Source: an uncultured Oscillospiraceae bacterium (lineage in GTDB: Bacteria; Bacillota; Clostridia; Oscillospirales; Oscillospiraceae). From it: 64,000 nt of DNA. Location: positions 1 to 64,000 of the forward strand of contig CAKTIM010000001.1 of NCBI GenBank assembly GCA_934565795.1, given 5' to 3'. Position numbers and translations under genes: made by a program. The notes below the pieces were generated by a model that was not told where the DNA came from, ran no database searches, and saw nothing but the letters and a program-made list of their open reading frames with translations. This document shows, one piece after another, positions 51,259-61,042 of this stretch. Positions within the stretch are counted from its first letter, which is position 1. Every line of letters starts with the position of its first letter.

Positions 51259-51927
51259 TCAACACGATTCGTTAATAATTCTTATCTGCTCAGTCAGTAA
51301 TTTCGGTATAATGCTGAGCAGTTCAGGCCAGGTTAAAAACTGCTCGGGGGTCAGCTTTTCCAAAGTGTAGTCCATACTGGGCTGGAATGAATAATGGGTG
51401 CGGATGTATGCGGCGACCTTGGTGTCCAAAGCATCGTTTGTTTCAACTGCGCCGTTCAGGAAGGCGGGCAGGAGGATCCCGCCGCCGGCTTCTGAGGTGC
51501 AGGCGGTGTGGAACTGAGGGTGCAGCTCGAACAGCTCCGGGTGTGGGAGCATGGCGTGTTTTCCGGGCTGGGAATACAGGATCGGATGGTCGCCCTCCAT
51601 TCGGAACATGCTTACCCCTGCCGCGCGGAGGCGCATTCCATGGAAGCTGCACCAGCAATCGGTCACATTTCCCGCTGCGTTGACCGCGACCCAGATATGC
51701 TCCAGATCGTACAGATGCTGAATGTCATAGTCATAATAGATCGCATATTCAATAATCATATCCGCGTTTTCCTTCGCGGGATCAACCACCCACTTAGGGA
51801 AGCTCGCGGAGCGCATTTTCTGCGTAAAAACCGTGCATCCGATGAATCTGATGGGGAACGGCTCCAGCCTGTCCTTGTAGACATAGGGCTGATAGCGAAG
51901 AATCAATTCCTGTAGCTCTCTATCCAT
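51259..51927 (-). CDS. uncharacterised 222-residue protein
   Basis: I do not recognise this gene with confidence. The middle region IEYAIYYDYDIQHLYDLEHIWVAVN...GNV, SFHG and later HPILYSQPGKHAMLPHPELF vaguely recalls Vps62/NPP1-like surface-protein folds that have D-[WL]-E-H and G-K-H-A motifs. No signal peptide or membrane helix is seen. The start at 51927 (MDRELQEL) has GGAG 8 bases upstream. It is the last gene in the glycan operon, directly after the GH43-like gene, so it may serve the same pathway. Confidence 0.6.
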   Translation of the reverse strand: MDRELQELILRYQPYVYKDRLEPFPIRFIGCTVFTQKMRSASFPKWVVDPAKENADMIIEYAIYYDYDIQHLYDLEHIWVAVNAAGNVTDCWCSFHGMRLRAAGVSMFRMEGDHPILYSQPGKHAMLPHPELFELHPQFHTACTSEAGGGILLPAFLNGAVETNDALDTKVAAYIRTHYSFQPSMDYTLEKLTPEQFLTWPELLSIIPKLLTEQIRIINESC

Positions 51928-51959
51928 GTTACACACTCCATATTATCTGCGTATCCGCT

Positions 51960-52913
51960 TTACTGCCAGTCCCAGCGCAGCCAGTCGTGGTGCTTGATCC
52001 GCTCATATTCCTCGACGGAAATGGGGATCACCGTGCCATGCTTATAGCCGTAGGGGAAGGAAAATGCCTCGTCGGAGCGGGTAAACTGTCCGCCTGCAAG
52101 GGAATCTGCCAAAAATGGAACATACCCCTGCCCTGCCCCCGGTACGCCGTAATAGTCCAGGAACAGGCACCAGCGGCCATCCTCCAGTCGGACTGCCGTA
52201 GGGCCTTCGTAGGCACCGGCCTCAATGGCCAGCATGCTCTTGTCAAAGGCCTCGCTGCGGCTGTACGGCCCCTGCGCGTGATCTGCCTGGAGAAGCATGA
52301 TCCGCTCCGGGTTGTGGTCGCATTTCAGGAACATAAAATACTTTCCGTTTTCCGTATAGATAGCAGAATCGATGATCCCGGCGTCATCTTTTTGATACAG
52401 CAGCTTGGGGCAATCAAAGGATTTAAAATCCTTTGTTCTGGTAAACCAGATGCCCATATTGCCAAAGCCGTTGGAGGCATGGGTGGACGACCAGTGGAGC
52501 ATATAGTCCTGCCGCTCCGTGTCGTAGAACACGTCCGGCGCCCAGAGGCAGCCGAAGCTTTCATCCCCCAGCGGAACCAGCTGCTGCGCAGACCAGTTCA
52601 CCAGATCCTCCGATTCCCACATGGAAAGGCACTTGCTCCCATTGTGGGATACGGCCGACCAGTCAAGATGGTATTTGTTTCGGAAATTGTACGCAAGGCT
52701 CAGATCCGTAGCCAATATGCGGTATTTCCCGTCGCTTTCGCAGCGGATGATGGTGCAGTCCCGGACGCCCTTTTCACCCAGCCGCGACCAGAGCACCGGC
52801 TGCCCATCATTCACCGTCTCCCAGTGGAAGCCGTCCCGGCTCAGGCCAAAATAGACCTGCTCGCCATCCGGCGTCCGGCGCTCCCGGAAATGGACAAACA
52901 AATAAGCCTGCAT
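51960..52913 (-). CDS. GH43-like glycosidase
   Basis: A 317-residue five-bladed beta-propeller glycosidase resembling GH43 (arabinofuranosidase/xylosidase) and related clans. Blade motifs include RDCTIIRCESDGKYRILATDLS, LWAPDVFYDTERQDYMLHWSS, DAGIIDSAIYTENGKYFMFLK and AYEGPTAVRLEDGRWCLFLDYY; the last supplies a likely catalytic Glu (EGPT) and the first an Asp. No signal peptide is seen, so it would act inside the cell on imported oligosaccharides. The substrate is uncertain. It follows the SDR gene after a hairpin. Confidence 0.8.
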   Translation of the reverse strand: MQAYLFVHFRERRTPDGEQVYFGLSRDGFHWETVNDGQPVLWSRLGEKGVRDCTIIRCESDGKYRILATDLSLAYNFRNKYHLDWSAVSHNGSKCLSMWESEDLVNWSAQQLVPLGDESFGCLWAPDVFYDTERQDYMLHWSSTHASNGFGNMGIWFTRTKDFKSFDCPKLLYQKDDAGIIDSAIYTENGKYFMFLKCDHNPERIMLLQADHAQGPYSRSEAFDKSMLAIEAGAYEGPTAVRLEDGRWCLFLDYYGVPGAGQGYVPFLADSLAGGQFTRSDEAFSFPYGYKHGTVIPISVEEYERIKHHDWLRWDWQ

Positions 52914-53005
52914 ACAAAATCACCTCGTTTTGTCGGATTTACGGCAGCACCGCACAATTTGGCAAGAAGCCCCAGCCAGGATTTTTGCCTCAATTCAAGG
53001 TTTGG

Positions 53006-53039
53006 AAAACGAAGGAATACTCTGTGTATTCCTCGTTTT
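53006..53039. terminator. hairpin between the KduD and GH43-like genes
   Basis: AAAACGAAGGAATAC (53006-53020) pairs with GTATTCCTCGTTTT (53026-53039) with one bulged base. Flanking A/T runs make it a possible partial terminator on either strand inside the operon. Confidence 0.6.
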
Positions 53040-53103
53040 TCAAACTGAAGAAGTGGGGCAAAAGGACGGCGGCGGCTCGCAGACACAATTGCGCGGTGTT
53101 GCC

Positions 53104-53895
53104 TTATGGCTGCTTGCCGATGTAGGCCAGGATGCCGCCGTCCACGTACAGCACATGACCATTGACGAAGTTGGAGGCATCGGAAGCCAGGAAGATCGCG
53201 GGGCCAACCAGATCCTCCGTGGTGCCCCAGCGTCCGGCGGGCGTCTTGCCGATGATGAATTTATCAAAGGGATGGCGGCTTCCGTCCGGCTGCGGCTCCC
53301 GCAGGGGTGCGGTTTGCTGGGTGGCAATGTAGCCTGGGCCGATGCCGTTGCACTGGATGTTCGCGCCGCCGAACTCGGAGCAGATGTTCCGGGTCAGCAT
53401 CTTCAGACCGCCTTTGGCGGCAGCGTAGGCGGACACCGTCTCGCGGCCCAGCTCCGACATCATGGAGCAGATATTGATGATCTTGCCGTGTCCCTTGGCG
53501 ATCATGCCGGGGATCACCGCCTTGGAGCAGATAAAGGGGGCAATGAGATCCACATCGATCACCTTGCTGAAATCCTCCACGCTCATATCGCACATGGGAA
53601 TACGCTTGATGCATCCGGCGTTGTTCACCAGGATGTCGATTACGCCCACATCCTCTGTGATCCTGTCAACCAGCGCCTTCACTGCAGCTTCATCCGTCAC
53701 GTCCGCCACATAGCCGTGAACCTCCACACCGGCCTCGGCATAGGCCTTCATCCCCCGCTGGCGGCTTTCCTCGCTGGAGCAGTTGAAGCAGACCTTCGCG
53801 CCAGCCTGGGCCAGGCCCACGCCCAGAGCAAATCCGATGGAGTGGGCACCCCCGGTGACCAGGGCCACCTTGCCCGTCAAATCAAACAGATTCAT
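53104..53895 (-). CDS. kduD: 2-keto-3-deoxygluconate 5-dehydrogenase (KduD-like SDR)
   Basis: A 263-residue short-chain dehydrogenase. The NAD motif is TGGAHSIGFALGVG (T-G-x3-x-I-G form, about 13-26), NNAG is present (VNNAGCIKR), and the catalytic S...Y-x3-K is S-x-x-SELGRETVSAYAAAKGG. KduD reduces 2,5-diketo-3-deoxygluconate (DKII) to 2-keto-3-deoxygluconate. The family is hard to tell from gluconate dehydrogenases by sequence, but the preceding KduI gene, 10 bases away, supports this. The start at 53895 has AAGGAGG upstream. Confidence 0.85.
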   Translation of the reverse strand: MNLFDLTGKVALVTGGAHSIGFALGVGLAQAGAKVCFNCSSEESRQRGMKAYAEAGVEVHGYVADVTDEAAVKALVDRITEDVGVIDILVNNAGCIKRIPMCDMSVEDFSKVIDVDLIAPFICSKAVIPGMIAKGHGKIINICSMMSELGRETVSAYAAAKGGLKMLTRNICSEFGGANIQCNGIGPGYIATQQTAPLREPQPDGSRHPFDKFIIGKTPAGRWGTTEDLVGPAIFLASDASNFVNGHVLYVDGGILAYIGKQP

Positions 53896-53905
53896 GGCCG
53901 CCTCC

Positions 53906-54742
53906 TTACAGAAGCTGGGCGGTGGGAATGCCGTCCATGTCGTCAAAGTCCTGATTTTCGCCGCACATGCCCCAGATGAAGGTATAGTTGGCAGTGCCCA
54001 CGCCGGAGTGAATCGACCAGGAGGGCGAGATGACGGCTTCCTCGTTGTGCATCACAATATGGCGGGTCTCGTTCCCCTGCCCCATCATGTGAAATACGCA
54101 CTGGTCGGGGGCGATATCGAAGTACATATAGACCTCCATGCGGCGCTCGTGGGTGTGGCAGGGCATGGTATTCCACACATTGCCGGGCAGCAGGGCGGTC
54201 ATGCCCATGCTCAGCTGGCAGCTCTCGCAAACTGCGGGGTGGATGTACTGGCGGAGGATTCTCTCGTTGACGGTCTCCTGCGCGCCCAGGTGATTGTATC
54301 TTGCCTTGTCCATGGGGATATGGACAGTGGGGCAGGTTCGGTGGGCGGGGCAGGAATTGATATAGAACTTGGCGGGTTTCTCCTTATCCACGGACTTAAA
54401 AATCAATTCCTTCGTGCCCATGCCCACATAGATGCCGTCCCGGTGGTTCACGGGATACTCCACGCCATCCAGAACCATAACGCCGTCGCCGCCGATGTTG
54501 ATGGCACCCAGCTCCCGGCGGGCCAGGAAGTAGGGCGCTGCCAGCTCCTTGCAGCTCTCCAGCACCAGCGCCTCGTCCACGGGCATGATGCCGCCTGCAA
54601 TGATGCGATCCTGGTGGGAATAGGTCAGGTTGACGGAGTCCTTCTCAAACAGGTTGGAAATGTGGTAATGCCTGCGCAGCTCGGCGGTATCGTAGTGCCT
54701 GGAATCGTCGGGGTGATTGGCGTAGCGTACATCAAATTTCAT
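53906..54742 (-). CDS. kduI: 5-keto-4-deoxyuronate isomerase (KduI)
   Basis: A 278-residue cupin of the KduI family. The zinc-binding motif H-x-H-E...E appears at PCHTHERRMEVYMYF (His, His, Glu), with further conserved pieces at VRYANHPDDSRHYDT near the start and NCP-like HRTCPTVHIPMDKAR. It converts the 5-keto-4-deoxyuronate formed from unsaturated uronic acids to 2,5-diketo-3-deoxygluconate. The start at 54742 has GGAGAG 7 bases upstream. Together with KduD it shows that unsaturated or 4-deoxy uronate is a product of this operon's glycan breakdown. Confidence 0.93.
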   Translation of the reverse strand: MKFDVRYANHPDDSRHYDTAELRRHYHISNLFEKDSVNLTYSHQDRIIAGGIMPVDEALVLESCKELAAPYFLARRELGAINIGGDGVMVLDGVEYPVNHRDGIYVGMGTKELIFKSVDKEKPAKFYINSCPAHRTCPTVHIPMDKARYNHLGAQETVNERILRQYIHPAVCESCQLSMGMTALLPGNVWNTMPCHTHERRMEVYMYFDIAPDQCVFHMMGQGNETRHIVMHNEEAVISPSWSIHSGVGTANYTFIWGMCGENQDFDDMDGIPTAQLL

Positions 54743-54743
54743 A

Positions 54744-55583
54744 TTAAACACTCTCCCATATGTTTTTTATTGTTTTTACTGCGTACTCGATATCATCGCC
54801 GGTGGTCTCTTCCAGCACCAGCGCGGCATTGGAATCATAGGCCTTGATTCGCCGCAGGATCGCGGGCAAGTCCAGCCCGCCCTTTCCAAAGGGCGTCTGA
54901 ATTGGCCTGCGTCCGTTTGCCAGGAAGCAATCCTTCATGTGGAACACCTGAATATCTCCGGCAAAGGTATCCAGGCCCTTATCAAGGATCGTCAGATAGT
55001 CCCCCTGATTGTCCGCATCCATAAAGTTATAGAGATCAAAGACCACCCTTGTCTTTCGCCCGATCATTCTTCTGGCCCTGGCAAGGGTATCCACATTCCA
55101 GCAGACATGCCCGGCGCAGCCCTCCATGGCAACGGTGCTGCCGCAACCGGCTGCCACATCACACAGGCGGGAAAATGCGCTGACGACACCCTGAAGGGAC
55201 GCCTCCGTCCGATTTCCGGGGTGGTAAGTCCATTCGTCATTGTTGCAGGAGCCTGTTTCAGAGGCCACTACATTGCAGCCCATTGCCTTGCATGTCCTCA
55301 GGTAGTCCTCAAAAATCAGCAGGCTCGTCTCCACCTTTTTCCTATCCGCATGAATGGGATTGAAGTAAGCGCCCACCAGGGGGATAATCTTTCCGGCTTC
55401 CAAAAAGGCCTTTCCAATCTGCTCCGCCCTCTCCTGCGTCATGGCCCCGGGGGCCTGTGCAATATCGGGGTACGCCTTATAGCAAACCATCTGCACGCCG
55501 TCCAGCCCGAGGCTGTCCAGGCGCTCCAGAATTTGCTCCGTTCCAGCAACGCCCAAATCATGGGCGCGAATGCATACTTTCAT
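54744..55583 (-). CDS. sugar phosphate isomerase/epimerase (xylose isomerase-like TIM barrel)
   Basis: A 279-residue protein of the AP-endonuclease-2/xylose-isomerase-like TIM-barrel family. Metal-site segments are visible at SETGS, VAMEGCAGHV, RVVFDLYNFMDA, QVFHMKD and ALVLEETTG. Members epimerise or isomerise ketoses or inositol derivatives. The exact substrate is unknown. It ends at the start of the KduI gene (gap of 1 base), so the two are coupled; it probably feeds or follows a sugar released by the GH enzymes. Confidence 0.8.
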   Translation of the reverse strand: MKVCIRAHDLGVAGTEQILERLDSLGLDGVQMVCYKAYPDIAQAPGAMTQERAEQIGKAFLEAGKIIPLVGAYFNPIHADRKKVETSLLIFEDYLRTCKAMGCNVVASETGSCNNDEWTYHPGNRTEASLQGVVSAFSRLCDVAAGCGSTVAMEGCAGHVCWNVDTLARARRMIGRKTRVVFDLYNFMDADNQGDYLTILDKGLDTFAGDIQVFHMKDCFLANGRRPIQTPFGKGGLDLPAILRRIKAYDSNAALVLEETTGDDIEYAVKTIKNIWESV

Positions 55584-55597
55584 TGCACGCTCCCCTT

Positions 55598-58435
<2,838 letters not shown>

Positions 58436-60070
58436 TCAGGGTCTGATGGATATCACATGGCAAAATTCCGTATAGTCGGTCAGGTAGACCGTCGCCGCGC
58501 CGGGAGTCTTGGCCTCCGAGTCCTCCTTGCCGTCGGTAAAATGGTGCACGCCGAACGCAGGCCCCACCTCCATGGAGGCTTCCCCATTGGACACGGTGAA
58601 GAAGGAATCCTTCAGCACCAGCACCTCATCCCCGTGAACCGGCATGGTCAGGTGGTCATTGGAGATGCGGTCGATGCCGGAGAAGGCAAGCTCCACACGC
58701 CAGGGTGCGCCCACCACGCCGGAGGTTTTCACCTCCACCTCGATCGCGTCAACCTTTTCCCGGACGGTTACGTCAATGTCCATATCCGGCCCCCATTTCT
58801 TGGGCCGGGAGGCATTGTCCATCTGCCACCAGTCGGAGGTGGCGGGCTTTTCCGGGAAAGGAAGATAATACCAGCCGCGCATCTTCTGGTGCAGATGGAA
58901 TGCGCCGGTTTCGTCCATTTCCATAGTCTCTGCCTTGAAGGCCCGATGCTCGCAGAAGCTGCCGCCAATCTTCACCGCCAGCTTGATAGAGCCATTGTGC
59001 ACCCAGAGGAAATTGGACTTGTCCTTCATCACCGTGTAGGTATAATTGCCCTTACGGACTCTGGCAATGCCGGAGTCGGCGTAGTAGGCGTGATAGCTCC
59101 GGGGGGTGCCGGAACGCTCCGACTCAAAATCGATCAGCTCCGGGTGGAGCATGTATCGGATCAGGCAGTTGGGGGAAAGGATGTTCTTCTCCCGGACGAT
59201 TTCAAAGGTATAATTGGCCATGGCTGCAAATTCCGGGATGCTGTACTTAGCGCCCAGATACAGATAAAACCAGTAGTAGCCATCCGGGTACACCAGCCGA
59301 TCCTTGTCAAAGCGAGTGGAGTTGGCGGTAAAAATGCTGTCGTCCGGCTCCCAGTAGGTCAGCATCATCCGCAGATTCCGAATGACGTGCTGCTCGTAGG
59401 AATCGTCCTCCAGCGCATCGGACAGCAGCAGCATGGCCTGATTGTTGACGCTGTTGTAATTTCCGGCGGACTTTTCCGAATATTCGCCGTCGCCGTTGCA
59501 GTCGATGCCCTCTTTAAGGTATGCAAAGGCTGCCTGGGTCAGATCCTTCTCGCCGTACAGCTTCCCGCAGGTGGCAAGCAACGCGGCAATGGCCCAGCGG
59601 TGATTGGGGGTATGGAAGCCGCCCTCCAGCAGGCCTCTGCCGCCATCGTGGATGATGGCATCCAGCTTTCCAAGCAGCGCGGCCTCCCCGCCGGTCAGCG
59701 CCTCCCTGCCCTTCAGATACTGGGCAAGGTGCAGAACAATGCCGATACAAAAGGCCGTATCGGGGGCCGAGAAAAAGTTGCAGGTAATATAATCAAACAG
59801 GCCATTTTCATGCTGGGTGGAGCGGACATAGTCCAGCCCCCGAAGCATGGAGGCCAGCAGAGCTTCGTCGTGATAAAGTTCAGACTCGGCGTTGCAATAG
59901 ACTGCGCCGATGTCTGCAATGCAGTACAGCGCATGCTTCTGCATATAAACGCCGTCGGGCATTACAAACGCGCCGTAATAAGGGCTGTTTACATCCAGAT
60001 TCTGCGTTTTCAGATGGTGCCTGGCCCGTTTTTCGGTGTCCCGGATCATCTGCTCATAATGGTTTCTCAT
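58436..60070 (-). CDS. (alpha/alpha)-barrel-like polysaccharide-degrading enzyme, unassigned
   Basis: A 544-residue protein I cannot place in a named family with certainty. The first about 300 residues look like an (alpha/alpha)-toroid (YADIGAVYCNAESELYHDEALLASMLRGLDYVRSTQHENGLFDY in part; GGFHTPNHRWAIAALL; NNQAMLLLSDAL), as in several polysaccharide lyases and glycosidases. The second half is beta-rich (KSNFLWVHNGSIKLAVKIG; DIDVTVREKVDAIEVEVKTSG), as in heparinase II/III-like or GH154-type enzymes. No signal peptide is seen. The start at 60070 overlaps the ROK kinase stop by 17 bases. With KduI/KduD nearby, a lyase or uronidase role is likely but unproven. Confidence 0.65.
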   Translation of the reverse strand: MRNHYEQMIRDTEKRARHHLKTQNLDVNSPYYGAFVMPDGVYMQKHALYCIADIGAVYCNAESELYHDEALLASMLRGLDYVRSTQHENGLFDYITCNFFSAPDTAFCIGIVLHLAQYLKGREALTGGEAALLGKLDAIIHDGGRGLLEGGFHTPNHRWAIAALLATCGKLYGEKDLTQAAFAYLKEGIDCNGDGEYSEKSAGNYNSVNNQAMLLLSDALEDDSYEQHVIRNLRMMLTYWEPDDSIFTANSTRFDKDRLVYPDGYYWFYLYLGAKYSIPEFAAMANYTFEIVREKNILSPNCLIRYMLHPELIDFESERSGTPRSYHAYYADSGIARVRKGNYTYTVMKDKSNFLWVHNGSIKLAVKIGGSFCEHRAFKAETMEMDETGAFHLHQKMRGWYYLPFPEKPATSDWWQMDNASRPKKWGPDMDIDVTVREKVDAIEVEVKTSGVVGAPWRVELAFSGIDRISNDHLTMPVHGDEVLVLKDSFFTVSNGEASMEVGPAFGVHHFTDGKEDSEAKTPGAATVYLTDYTEFCHVISIRP

Positions 60071-61025
60071 TTTTTTGCCTCCCGCTTCCCAGCAGGGCCG
60101 CCCCGAGGATCCCTGCGTCGTTGTCAAGCTTTGCCAGCTCGATTCTGGTATTTCGTTTGGAATTTCTGGAATAAATACGCCGGGCCACCTTTTCCCGGAG
60201 GGGCAGCAGCAGCGCCTCCCCGGCCCGGCTGACGCCGCCGCCGATGCAAACCACCGCCGGCTGGAAAATATTGATCACGTTGGTGATTCCCTCTGCCAGA
60301 TAGGTAACATAGGCATCCAGCAGCGCCCGGGCGGTTTCATCCCCGGCTGCCGCGCCGTCAAACACCGTCTTTGCCTCCACATTGGCCGCATTCCCGCCGC
60401 ACAGGCTCCAGAGCAGGCTCTCCGGGTGCTTCCGCATCCGTTCCCGCGCCTGCGCGATCAGGGCATTGGCCGAGGCCATAGCCTCGAAGCAGCCCCGCCT
60501 GCCGCAGTTGCAGGGGATGCCATCATAATCGATGGTCATATGGCCGAACTCTGCCGCCGCGCCGTTGATGCCGGGCCACAGGCTGCCGCCCAGGATAATG
60601 CCGCCGCCGATGCCGGTGCCGATTGTGACCATAATAAAGGAGTCCTCCCGGTAGCCGCCGGTCAGATACTCCCCCCAGGCCGCCACATTGGCGTCGTTGC
60701 CAAAATGCACCGGCACGGGGATTTTCTCCGCCAGAAGGGTCAGGAACGGCACATCGTCGAAGCCCAGATTGTTGGCATCCTCCATATGGCCGTTTTCCAG
60801 ATTCGCGGTGCAGGGAGCGCCCACGCCCACGGACGCAACATCCTGCCAAAGAAGCCGGTTGCGTTCCAACAGCGTCTGCGCCATTTGCACCATATCCGCC
60901 GCCATGCTTTCCACGCTTCGCGGAGCCTGGGTCTTGACGCTGCACTTATCCACGATGCTGAAATCCTGCTCCACCAGACCGGCCACGATATTGGTACCGC
61001 CCAGGTCGATTCCGATTCGGTACAT
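60054..61025 (-). CDS. ROK family sugar kinase
   Basis: A 323-residue ROK kinase. The ATP site motif IDLGGTNIVAGLV is at 5-17, the catalytic Asp in HFGNDANVAAWGEY, the glucose-type motif TIGTGIGGGI, and the zinc motif is C-x-C-G-x-x-G-C (CNCGRRGCFE). ROK kinases phosphorylate glucose, mannose, fructose or N-acetyl sugars. In this operon it probably phosphorylates mannose or another hexose released by GH38. The gap to the GH38 stop is 17 bases. Confidence 0.92.
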   Translation of the reverse strand: MYRIGIDLGGTNIVAGLVEQDFSIVDKCSVKTQAPRSVESMAADMVQMAQTLLERNRLLWQDVASVGVGAPCTANLENGHMEDANNLGFDDVPFLTLLAEKIPVPVHFGNDANVAAWGEYLTGGYREDSFIMVTIGTGIGGGIILGGSLWPGINGAAAEFGHMTIDYDGIPCNCGRRGCFEAMASANALIAQARERMRKHPESLLWSLCGGNAANVEAKTVFDGAAAGDETARALLDAYVTYLAEGITNVINIFQPAVVCIGGGVSRAGEALLLPLREKVARRIYSRNSKRNTRIELAKLDNDAGILGAALLGSGRQKNEKPL

Positions 61026-61042
61026 TCCCTCACCGCCCTATG

